Source: Arachis hypogaea
Taxonomy: Eukaryota; Streptophyta; Magnoliopsida; Fabales; Fabaceae
DNA length: 64,000 bases
Assembly (NCBI RefSeq): GCF_003086295.3
Contig: NC_092051.1
Location: forward strand, 15,182,810 to 15,246,809
Direction: 5' to 3'
Part shown: piece by piece, positions 21,963 to 31,632 of the stretch
How positions within the stretch are numbered: position 1 is the first letter of the stretch
How the letters are laid out: every line of letters starts with the position of its first letter
Translations under genes and position numbers: made by a program
Notes under the pieces: model-generated
What the model saw: only the letters and a program-made list of their open reading frames with translations
What the model was told of the DNA's origin: nothing
Database searches by the model: none

Positions 21963-24207
21963 ATGAGTAGTAGTGGAATTAATGTGGAAGAAAATCTTAA
22001 TAGTTTTGATGAATTTCACATTTCTGCGCATTTATATCTGAAGGTGAGTTTTTTTAATAAATAAATAAAAATTTGTTGATGATTAAAAAAATTGTTGTAA
22101 ATTGAATAATTGTGTTTTGCTGCTTTTCTATTTCAGTCGGCACGTGTGTTGACTTCGCATGGCACACTAGTCAACGTTTTTACTTCAGATGAAGCAGATC
22201 CAAGTATAAAAATTAGGAGGCAGATGCTTGAACCGTATCTAAGAAGAGCCGGATTCTATTACACGTCTTTGATAAAGCGTTTTGAATACGACAACCCATT
22301 GATTAGCGCTCTTGTGGAAAGATGACGTCATGAGACCCACACATTCCACCTCCCATGGGGTGAGTGTATTGTTACTCTGGAGGATGTTTCTATACAGTTG
22401 GGCTTACCAATCGACGGTGAGCCGGTGAGCGGCACTCTAAGGTCTTGGAGTAAGTTCCACCAGAGGGAAATTTAGCAATGGTGTGAGGAACTCCTTGGTG
22501 AAGTTCCTGATGGACATGTTGGGACCACAACATATAACATAAAATTGAAATGGCTCAGGAGTAGACTCCAACAAATGCCTCTTGACTCTCCTGAGGACGC
22601 CATCGTACAGTATACACGTTGTTACATTATGTATTTATTGGGTGGTGTTTTACTTCCTGACAAGGCGAACAACACGGTTCACGACCGTTATCTTCCTCTC
22701 TTGGCCAACTATGATGCCATTAGTACATATAGTTGGGGCAGCGCCGTTCTCTGTTGGTTGTATAGAGCCATGTGCCTAACGACTGATTATAACGTCGAGG
22801 GAATGTCTGGCTGTCATATATTGCTGATTTCTTGGATATACTTCAGGCTTTCTTTCTAGGCACCGGACGTGACGAGCCCATTTACGTTTCCGTTAGCTAC
22901 AAGGTAATATATTATGTTACATAACATCCGTAGTTATGACTTGTATGTTATTTCATGTGCATCAAAATTTAAGTGTGGTTATGATCATCATGTTTCTTTA
23001 TAGGTGGACAGGTAAAAGAGGAAAGAATGACTACGCCGAGCAACGCTTGCAAAGGCACCGTCTGAGGTTGGACACTTTGAAGGCGGATGATTTAATTATT
23101 CTCGTTTGTTAGAGCATGATTTTTTTTCCAATTATTCTCGTTTAACTTTTTTTGTGACGTTCGGTTTTGGTAGTTTACGTGGATGCCGTACAGGGATGCA
23201 CGTATTCTGTCGAGGGTGCCTGTGAAATTTCTTGGAGCCCCACATGGTGATTTCTATACTTCCATCGTGCCGCTGATTTTGTTCTGGTGGATCGAGATTG
23301 TTAACATCGATAGAGTCATGCGGAAATTCGGTGGCAAACAAGGTCCGCCGAACCCTCCGTTAAACATCGACACCTTTCATCGCCAGTTGGCTCGCAACAA
23401 CAATAGATGGCGGCCCCTCCGCCTCCAGACATGGTTTGAAGTCTGGACAAACCGACGGACTATATCATATCGGCTACAGATTGATCGAGTAGATACCTTG
23501 CATCCCAGTGGTGATTATTATAGGTGGTATTGCGCGAGGACAAAGAGGTTTTTGTCATCCCCGGATGTGTTGCATGATCCCCGCGGTGATGATATTCCGC
23601 AAGGGGCCCCGGCAGAGTATGGGAGAGCCCCAGTCGTTCACCTACCCGCAGTTCCACAGGACAGGAGGCACCATCGTGTGCGACAAGGCAGACATCATGC
23701 TATCCGAGATGATGACATGCACGAGCCAGATTTTCCACTTTAGGATCCACCTCAGGTTGATGCTTGGGATCAGCATGAGCGTCCACCAGCGGAGACGCAT
23801 TTGCCAGGGGATGTCTACTGCCCACAGCCGTTCGTGGCGGGCGACCCTTTTCAGTCATCCACCGTGCATTAGTATATGCCGTATCATAGTACCTACGAGG
23901 AGGGTGGTTCATCTCAGGGGGCGGTACACAGGATCTGATTGATTCTATGGATCAAGTTGGTTGGACAAACTTTTCATCTTTATTTGATGGCTTAGATCAA
24001 TTCGTTCCTCATCAGGCATCACCACACACACCCACCGACCTAGGACTTGCACTTCGATGCTCTGATTTTGAGAGTCACCCCCTTGTTGGAGGGAGGAGAT
24101 CAGCTTCTATCGGTGACACTGTCGGATCCCAGCTCCACCCGTCTGATGCCTTCCAGTTCCATAGAATAGATGCTTCCAATGCTACGATGATACGAAAATA
24201 TCATTGA
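21963..24207 (+). pseudogene. Plant mobile domain (PMD, MAIN-like / aminotransferase-like) gene carried by the MULE
   Basis: Exon 1 is 21963-22043 (MSSSGINVEEN...), with GT at 22044 and AG at 22136; exon 2 continues in phase with SARVLTSHGTL. The PMD signatures are clear: PYLRRAGFYY, THTFHLPWGECIVTLEDVSIQLGLPIDGEPVSG, RCYIMYLLGGVLLPD, YSWGSAVLCWLYRAMC, and later FTWMPYRDARILSRVP and IVPLILFWWIEIVNIDRVMRKFGG. A further intron lies at about 22903-23003. The reading frame is broken by a TGA at 22323-22325 (Trp in relatives), a TAG near 22471, and a stop near 22857. The C-terminal tail runs through shifted frames to about 24207. PMD proteins are encoded by host genes (MAIN family, silencing and genome stability) and by transposons of both gypsy and Mutator type; this is the transposon-borne kind. 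Confidence 0.85.
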
Positions 24208-24599
24208 CACGTGCTGGTCAAATTTAATATGCATTTTCTGGTATGCAAACGAATTAGCTACCGCAACTGGCATCCTGTAAATCAGGGTACTAATCTCCTT
24301 TTTTCCAACCAACCCAATGTTCATCATAATCAAATTTTTTAGTTGTTGCAGAGATGATTGTGGGGGAATCATGATCCAAAGTGGGTCATCACACATAAAT
24401 GTCACCCCTTCGGCTGTATGCGAAATTTTTCCGTTAGGATATATGACCACATAAATGTGTTCAAATGGCATTTCCACACCAAAAATTGGTGAAACCAACT
24501 TCTATGGAAATGGAATTCACGGAGAGGAAGGGAGGGTAGAAGAAGTGAGAATTGGAATTGTGGCATCAGTTCTACAGGAGAAGGGTTTTTATAGCCTAG

Positions 24600-24960
24600 C
24601 CGTTATTCCAATTCGTGTGTGGTACACACTTATTTGTCTCATTTCGTGTGCGGTACAATAGACATGGGATGTCCATATCGTGTGAGGCCAACCTAACATG
24701 CTCTCCAACTCACCTCTGTCGTGCCCCTATTTCGTGTCTACTGTCCCTGATTTCTTCTGTCCATTTCGCTGCTGCCACGCAAGAAATGGGATCTCCATTT
24801 CGTGCCTACTGTACCTGACATGGTGCTCCCATTTCGTGGCCACCTTGCCTGAAATGGTGTTAAAATCTATTTCGTGGCCACCATACAAGAAATGGAGCTG
24901 CGCATTTTGAGAACAGTTTCACCTATGCGCATTTTGGGAATAAATGAATTTTCCATGTGT
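24600..24960 (+). repeat. Right inverted arm flanking the PMD gene, motif CCATTTCGTG
   Basis: Roughly eight variants of CATTTCGTG(T/G/C) appear, ending with GAACAGTTTCACCTATGCGCAT, the reverse complement-like counterpart of the left arm's outer sequence. Together the arms could form an imperfect stem enclosing about 2.9 kb. Confidence 0.7.
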
Positions 24961-25054
24961 ATATAGATAAAAAAGCCCTAATTGAAATTTGGAACTCTAG
25001 TTTATTTTTCCTATATTAGGTTGTTACTACATAATTATTAATTTAGTTAGTAGC

Positions 25055-26942
25055 TTATGACCAACCCTTGAACGGCTCTAACTCCTCTACGACAAATACG
25101 GAAGCCCGCCGATCATAATGAGTAACACACATCTTCAGGATGCCTTCTCTATTCTTCTCCATGGCTGCCATCAGCCTCTGAGAGAAGCAGTTTCCAGCAG
25201 CCAGCTGTGACTGTGCCTCCCTGCCTTTTGTGACGAACAACTTCTGCAACTCTTTGTACGTGATGCGCACGATGGCACAAATTGAAAAATACCGTTTACC
25301 CATGAGAACTGTATAGATGCACTTCAACAGATTTATTATCATATGACCAAACCACCGACAACTGTCATAGTGTTGCAGCCATATCTCTGGGTTGAAATGG
25401 CCAGCCCAGTCCGCCATCCCAGCCGACAACCTTCTTAAGGCATCCATGTACCACTCGTACCCAACCTTGCTTTGACTATAAGCGGCGTTTATAAGGTATC
25501 GTTTGCCCTCATCTGACTTAAAACAAATCATGAAGTTCGCGGACATGTGTCTAATATAGTAAGCGTGGAACGTCCTAGGCGGATGCCAACCACTATCATC
25601 GGCATTGAGTGCAGCCTTGATGGCCTGCGATCTATCGGAGATAACCAACAAACTTTCTTATGGGGTAACATGGCGTCTCAAATTAGTAAGGAAGAACGAC
25701 TATGACTCTGTACTCTCGGACTCCACAATAGCAAAAGCAATAGGCAGCATATTGCTATTGCCGTCTTATGCCACTGCAATAAGCAACACCCCACTGTATC
25801 TGCCATACAAATGCGTGTCATCGACGGAAACAAACAGCTTGCAATGCTTGAAAGTCTCAACATAGGATGGAAAGGTCAAAATACTTTGTCGAACATCCTA
25901 CAATCGCGGACCAAAAGGTGCCCGTCGTAGTACGGTATGGCCTGTAGCTCACAAATAGTTCCAGGGAAACAACTATGCAGCACCTGAAGCAGTTTCGGTA
26001 CCTTGTTGTATGACTCCTCCCAATCCCCGTAGATCTAAGCAAATGCCTTTTGCTTCGTCATCCACACCTTTCTGTAGGAAGGTTTGAAGTGATAACTCTG
26101 TCGGACCGCACCTTACAGGACAGGATGCTGACGGATGGGTTGGACTGTATCAACGGCAGGATGACCTTACAGATGAGACTGTTATCCAACTGTCGGTGGT
26201 CCTGGGACATAGTGGGTGCTAAACAAGTGTGCATTCCACCAACCCTACGGACCTCCCTAACGAAATAAAACATCCATGATTGGAAACTACTTAAGATAAA
26301 GCAACCATAAATGAGTAAATACGCCTCAATTAAACTTGAACTCACCATGGAGACTCCATGGACACCCATTTGCAGCTTGACGGCAATGCACATGGTAATT
26401 TAATCGGTCCGAGATCATCCGATACTCAGCACTCCTGCGAATACTGTAGTTCTTCACACCCTGCAACACCGCTGTCTCGGCGGGCGTCTCCAGTACAAAC
26501 TCCTCCTTATCACCCCCTTCAGAAGAATCACTATCGGCACTACCGGCAACATATTCTTTGTCGGAGTCTTCCTCACCCATCTCCATGTCTTCCACTGGAA
26601 TGGCGACATGAATGGGTGGTGGTGCGAGAGGTCGGTCGTCCTGCACAAAGGTCGAGTGTATAGAACCACCACCACCAACATCTCCAACCTTGGTGGAAAA
26701 CTCCATCACTTGTTCCGCCATGATTCTCCCATGGAAGTCAAATATGAGTCGCACATGCTCGTCCCCCAGAAGTCGAAATAGTCGAAACCAAAAAACTTCA
26801 TTACCCAACGGTGCTAGCAACCTATACCCCACCCTTCCGACCTCTCTCATTCCTGTGTCACCAAGGTTACTCAATATCAAACTCTTCAACTCGGACAACG
26901 AACTTATACGCCGAGTGCGCAAGAGTATCAAATTCTCCCATT
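25055..26942 (-). pseudogene. MULE (MuDR-type) transposase, broken and C-terminally truncated
   Basis: The natural start is ATG 26942 (MGEFDTLAHSAYKFVVRVEEF). A frameshift at about 26870 leads to an open frame with RLIFDFHGRIMAEQVMEF, an acidic linker (EEDSDKEYVAGSADSDSSEGGD) and the MuDR N-terminal DNA-binding region (YRMISDRLNYHVHCRQAANGCPWSL). The catalytic region is spread over two or three frames: FKPSYRKVWMTKQKA, YYDGHLLVRDCRMFDKVF, FVSVDDTHLYG (first Asp) and LVISDRSQAIKAAL (second Asp). The last intact frame (25055-25651) ends after VVEELEPFKGWS. The SWIM zinc finger and C-terminus expected after this point are absent; the sequence changes directly into the PMD inverted arm. Confidence 0.88.
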
Positions 26943-27132
26943 AAAATATCACCTCATTGTCTCTATTTCTCATATGATAATTGGGGTAAACACATACAAC
27001 TATGTATACGCTATTACTGGCCATTTTTGCCTTCTTTTTATGAGAAAAATAGGAGAGAAGAATATATAAAATATATATGGAGAATGTCAAGAATTGCATA
27101 TTCTTTTATAGCTGCTGAAAATTTGTCTTACT

Positions 27133-27281
27133 GTATCTCATTTATACTGTAAATGTATTGATTTTGCACGTATCTCGTTTACACTATAAACGAGATATAC
27201 ACGTGTCACGCGTATATGCCTTATTTCATTTACAGTGTAAATGATGTATAAAATGATCTCGTTTATACTGTAAACGAAATA
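27133..27281. repeat. Four subterminal palindromes next to the right MULE terminus
   Basis: Copies at about 27133-27157, 27171-27197, 27221-27246 and 27256-27281 each read AT(C/T)TC(G/A)TTTA(C/T)A(C/G)T(A/G)TAAA(C/T)GA or close to it, and each is its own reverse complement apart from a few bases. The last overlaps the inner end of the right TIR. The left TIR has only one half-copy (CTTATCTCGTTTAC). Confidence 0.8.
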
Positions 27282-27370
27282 AGGCTTTGAGACGAATGTT
27301 AATAATAATTTTTTAAATTATTTATTTCACTAATTAACACATTTATTTAATTTATTTAAATAAAAAATCC

Positions 27371-27380
27371 TCATAACCTA
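27371..27380 (+). other. Right target-site duplication of the MULE
   Basis: TCATAACCTA, identical to 21012-21021. Confidence 0.85.
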
Positions 27381-27910
27381 TATGTATATGATAATCTACC
27401 GATAATGTTACTGACTTGTTAATATATCACAGATACTATGTCATTATTTTTGTCATATTTGTTTTAAATTGTGTTGTATTGTTTGTCATATATACTACCC
27501 ATCTATTTACTTTTAATTATATTATCGTTTGAACAATTTTTTTTATATTTTTTCAATCACTTTCTCTTATTTAAGATAAAGAATATTGTACATTATTTTC
27601 CTTGATATATTCGCTATATTTTTCATCACAAAAAATTAAACAATATTTACGAACTTATAAAAATAAGCAATAAAAAATAGAAAATAGAATGGAAACAAAA
27701 TATTCTTATAGTAGAAAATAAAAAGATAAATATTTTTTTTAAAAAACCAATCCAAATTAATGGTTTTTCTTTAAAAAGGCTTGTTGAATGGGTCATACAC
27801 TCACACTACACACTAGTGGCAAGTGGGGATACAGAATACAGATGATGAGTGAGTTAGTGGGTGGAATTGACCTTTCTCTCCTGGCACGTAGATGGACTTT
27901 AATTTTTCAA
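27381..27910. other. Intergenic, nothing recognised
   Basis: AT-rich host sequence between the MULE and the SINE; no gene or paired repeat seen. Confidence 0.5.
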
Positions 27911-27925
27911 CATTCAAATACATAC

Positions 27926-28018
27926 GTATTTCTTTTTTTTACCAAAATAGGAGACTCGAACTCGCAACCTCTTAATTGAGTATGGGAAGACTATGCCATT
28001 TGAACTATAACTTATTAG
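27926..28018 (-). mobile_element. Short tRNA-derived SINE with target-site duplication
   Basis: On the minus strand the element starts CTAATAAGTTATAGTTCAAA. It contains an A box (TAGTTCAAATGGCATAGTC, 27990-28008) and a B box (GGTTGCGAGTTCGAGTCTC, 27951-27969) at tRNA-like spacing, and ends with an A-rich tail GGTAAAAAAAAGAAATAC. A 15-bp direct duplication, CATTCAAATACATAC, lies at 27911-27925 and 28019-28033. Its 93-bp length is short for a plant SINE, so it is mostly tRNA-like head plus tail. Confidence 0.88.
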
Positions 28019-28036
28019 CATTCAAATACATACATA

Positions 28037-28087
<51 letters not shown>
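28037..28087. repeat. TA dinucleotide microsatellite
   Basis: Uninterrupted TA repeats of about 50 bp. Confidence 0.95.
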
Positions 28088-28091
<4 letters not shown>

Positions 28092-28099
28092 GGAAAAGA

Positions 28100-29160
28100 A
28101 AGTATAGGAAACAATGCTAATAGTGAATAATGTGAACAACGAATTAAAAAAATAAGGTAAAATTAAAATTAAAAATCAGATCATTAATTAATTATTTAAT
28201 ATTAAATTTAAAAATTAGGATTAGTATTTAAATTTATTCACACTATATGTAATTATTTCTATTTTCACCATAATTTTTAATATACATCTAAAATTTGTCG
28301 TCATCTTCTCCGATCCTCATATCGTACGCTGGCTATACTGACGCCGCCGCAGCCTCTCACCGGCACTGTCTCTACGACTCTACCTCCGTCGGTCAGCCCG
28401 ACGCACCATGTCCTCTGACGCACATTCAATGCTCGCTATTTTCGCGCCACTCTTCCGGCAACCATCATTGCAAACGACAAGTTTTCTCCGTAGCGTGTCC
28501 ATTGTGATAGGCTCGTCTCTCTCTCTTGCGTCGGAAGTTAATCTCGGAGTCGTTTTCAACCACCGATGTCTCTCTCTTTCCATAAAGTCATACTCCTCGC
28601 TGCTGAACTCGTCGGCCGCTGTTACGCCACGCACCCCATCTGGCAACGTTGACAAGGGCGTGAATTTTTTTTTTTGAGAAATGTAACACCCTTCACCTAC
28701 ACTCTTTCGTGTATATTTACGAAAGAGATTGAATTTGCATGCTTCGTTCATTATTATTGCATGGAGGATTCTTGGACTTTGGGATACTTAAATGGCTACA
28801 GTCATAACTGAACATATTATAGGATAGTTATTTTGGTAGGTATGCGGATGGTTATTTTGAATGTTATGTGAATGATTATTTTTATTGAATTAGGTTTAGT
28901 TATATATAATTAAAATGTTAAATGTTCAATTTATTAGGTATGCGGATGATTATTTTTATGAAGATGGGGTGGCAGCCGATTGAGAGAGAAGAGGGTATTG
29001 GAGTGAAATACTTTGATAAATTAGGGTTTGGGATGGTTATTTTTTTCGAATAATTGAGTAAATTTTTTTTTTATTTTGGTAGTTTGTAGAGTATTTTTTA
29101 TTTTTTTTATATGTATTTAGACTAAATCTACAGTCTATTATTCACATAGTTTAGATTCCT
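28100..29160. mobile_element. Candidate non-autonomous element with weak inverted ends and a GC-richer core
   Basis: Left AGGAAACAATGCTAATAGTGAATAATG-like sequence (from about 28107) and, reversed, right AGGAATCTAAACTATGTGAATAATAG-like sequence (to about 29160) resemble each other. The core at 28290-28680 is much GC-richer than its surroundings and holds overlapping frames on both strands (for example 28380-28751 minus). These have no family resemblance that I recognise; a captured gene fragment is possible. Tandem-like GGTATGCGGATG(G/A)TTATTTT units occur at about 28840 and 28938. Confidence 0.35.
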
Positions 29161-29321
29161 CGTTATCTCCCCAGCGGAGTTCAATATGAAAATAAACCCC
29201 TTTTCCCTTTTATTAAAAGGCATGGCTCTTTAACTACTTCCAAAAAAAAACCTAACAAATGTGGCAATTTATGATTTAATATTTTTATAAAAAGTTGAGT
29301 AAAATATTTTTTTTCAATATT

Positions 29322-29522
29322 TGGGATAAGTCTTAAAATTGTCTCTAATATTTAAATCGTCATATTTAAGTCTTTAACGTTTCAAAATCATCTCAATGTT
29401 ATCCTATCGTTAGTGATCTGTTGACAGAATTGACGGTGAGACAAAATTGAGATGATTTTGAAATATTAAAAACTTAAATAGGATGAAAATGTTGGGGACA
29501 AAAATGATACATTACTCTTAAA
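29322..29522. mobile_element. Fold-back MITE, copy 1
   Basis: The left half (ATTGTCTCTAATATTTAAA ... TTTCAAAATCATCTCAAT) is repeated in inverted order on the right (ATTGAGATGATTTTGAAATA ... GGGGACAAAAATGAT). The centre is GTTGACAGAATTGAC. It ends with ACATTACTCTTA, like copy 2. Confidence 0.75.
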
Positions 29523-29689
29523 AAAAATTACTAAATCAAGTAAAATAATAATAAATTTTTATGGAATAAATTGCATTACAAGATCAAGATTTTTACTTAT
29601 ACCTGTAGAATGACTAGTATATAAACTTCTGAAAAAGAAAAAAAAAGAGTATAGTACATATACAATAAAATATAAATTATACTTTTTAC

Positions 29690-30430
29690 TCTATGATATA
29701 CCGAACTTATTTAATGTTTAATTTAGTTAAACTTTTTTTTACTTTTAAATAAGTTTTACTTGTTTTTTTCAATAATTTTAATTTTTTATGGCGGATAATT
29801 ATTTATTTTTTAATTTTATTTTTAATAAAAATAAATTTACTTAGAATGAAAGTAATGTGATTAAGAATAAAATTAAAAAAATAAATTTATTCAAAATAAA
29901 AATAATGTGATTAAGAGTAATTTAGTTAGATACAATTAAAAAATAATTGAGTAATCATCCACCGTAAAAAAATTGATATTATTGAAGGATAAAATTAAAA
30001 TTTATTTTAAAATTAAAAATAAAATTTAATTAAATTAAACATTAAAAAATTTTGGTGCATTAGAGACAAAAATGTATAATTTATATTTTATTATATATAT
30101 ACCGTACTATTTTTTTTTTTGTAAATTTATGTAATAGCTAGACATTTTACAAATATTTCATGATGAGTTTAAAAGTAAAATAAAAAAAATATACTTAAAA
30201 TGAAAGTGATTTGATTAAGAATAATTTACTTAAATATGATTAAAAAAATAAATAATTATGTACTGTAAAAAAATTGATATTATTGAAGAATAAATTAAAA
30301 TTTATTTTAAAGTGTAAAATAAAGTTTATTTAAATTAAAAATGAAAGAAGTTTAATAATCAATACATCAGACACAAAAAGATATAATTTATACTTTATTA
30401 TATATGTATCATGTTCATTTTTTTCCTTCT
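29690..30430 (+). repeat. AT-rich block with two direct copies of a ~300-bp unit
   Basis: CGTAAAAAAATTGATATTATTGAAG near 29962 and CTGTAAAAAAATTGATATTATTGAAG near 30264 lie in matching context. The context includes ATGTGATTAAGA-type sequence before each and TATAATTTATA(T/C)TTTATTATATAT after each. No coding sequence is present. Confidence 0.65.
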
Positions 30431-30537
30431 TTCTTTAGAAGTTTATTTACTAATTATTCTACAAGTATTTGAATTCGTAATGCAATTTATTTTGTTAAAA
30501 TTTACTTTTATTTTACTTTCATGTTTTGATAATTTTT

Positions 30538-30772
30538 CTAAGAGTAATGTATTATTTTTGTCTTCAATATTTTTGTTCTATTTGAATTCTTAACATTTTA
30601 AAATCGTTTTAATTTTGTCTTATTGTTAATTCTGTTAACAGATTATTAACGACAGAATAATATTAAGACGATTTTAAAACATTAAGGAATCAAATAGGAC
30701 AATTTAAACATTAAAAATAATTTTAAAATTTATTCGATCGATGAGTATAAAAATAATACTTTACTCTAAAAG
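30538..30772. mobile_element. Fold-back MITE, copy 2
   Basis: Same family as copy 1: begins TAAGAGTAATGTATTATTTT and ends TAATACTTTACTCT. It has arms containing ACATTTTAAAATCGTTTTAA and its reversed form ACGATTTTAAAACATTAAGG around a GTTAACAG centre. Confidence 0.75.
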
Positions 30773-31382
30773 GTTTTTATTAAAGAAATGGTAGAAAACG
30801 AAAATATTTTCAAATTAAAAGTTAAAAGCTATGCTTATGTTTGAAATTGAGTTTTATGACGTGAAATGATTATCGGCTATGAGATTCCTTTATTGGTGTT
30901 TTGGTTAGGGTTAAGAATAATTATATTTAATCCAAAAAGGTTAATGAATATAAACTTTTCGTATGAATTAGGCTAAAGACATAATTGGTCTTGGTCTACG
31001 GACTTAGAGAGGTAAGGTCAGATTCCTTTCGTATACTTTGCTGCCTCACAAGCATTTGCATTGCGCAATATTGCAATTCTTTTTTGTAAATTTTATTTTA
31101 TTTTTCACAGTTATATTGCAACTCCTTCCACAAGTAATTGTAATATTGTATTATGCAAAGAGTTTCGGTCAAATGATCCACAACTCTACCGAACTTATAC
31201 GTCGGATCACTACTCATTCAACTTTCAATTTTCGAACACTCCAACGTCCATTTACTATTTTGAGTTGTGACAACCTAGATTTTATCTTAAATTAGAATGA
31301 TTTTTATGAAAAGCAATGTTACCTAAACATTTTTCCTTATCAATAATCCCGACATCCGTGACCACACTACTCAGGCCACTTA
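30773..31382. other. Intergenic, nothing recognised
   Basis: AT-rich spacer left of the Helitron. Frames at 31038-31295 look like random translation. Confidence 0.45.
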
Positions 31383-31632
31383 GGTGAAACTTTCATTTTT
31401 AAAAAATAACTAGTATATGACCCGTGCTGAAAAATTTATAAAAATAAAAAAAATTATATGTTTTGATATTTAAAACAAAAGTACAAAATAATTATTATTT
31501 TAAGAAATTTATAAAATTATTATCAAAATTAAAATTTAACTTAAAAAAAGTAAATAATAATTATTTTATATTTTTTAAGGTAAAATAATTATACATTGAT
31601 ACATAATTTAAAATAAAATTAAAATATTTACA

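Larger units (their letters stand above)
21022..27370 (-). mobile_element. Mutator-like DNA transposon (MULE), about 6.35 kb, with a passenger PMD gene
   Basis: The ends are inverted repeats about 100 bp long: left 21022-21120 begins GAATTTTTTATTTAAATAAA, and right 27273-27370 begins, on the other strand, GGATTTTTTATTTAAATAAA. Both continue through AAATAATTT, an ATTCGTCT and CCTTAT(C/T)TCGTTTAC. An exact 10-bp direct duplication (TCATAACCTA) flanks the element, within the 8-11 bp range of MULEs. On the minus strand it encodes a broken MuDR-type transposase (25055-26942); on the plus strand it carries a PMD gene pseudogene flanked by inverted arms. Both genes are interrupted, so the element is presumably immobile on its own. 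Confidence 0.92.

Noticed and set aside
28380..28751. 123-residue minus-strand frame as a gene
   Set aside because: Overlapping frames exist on the other strand and no motif is recognisable; kept only as a possible captured fragment.
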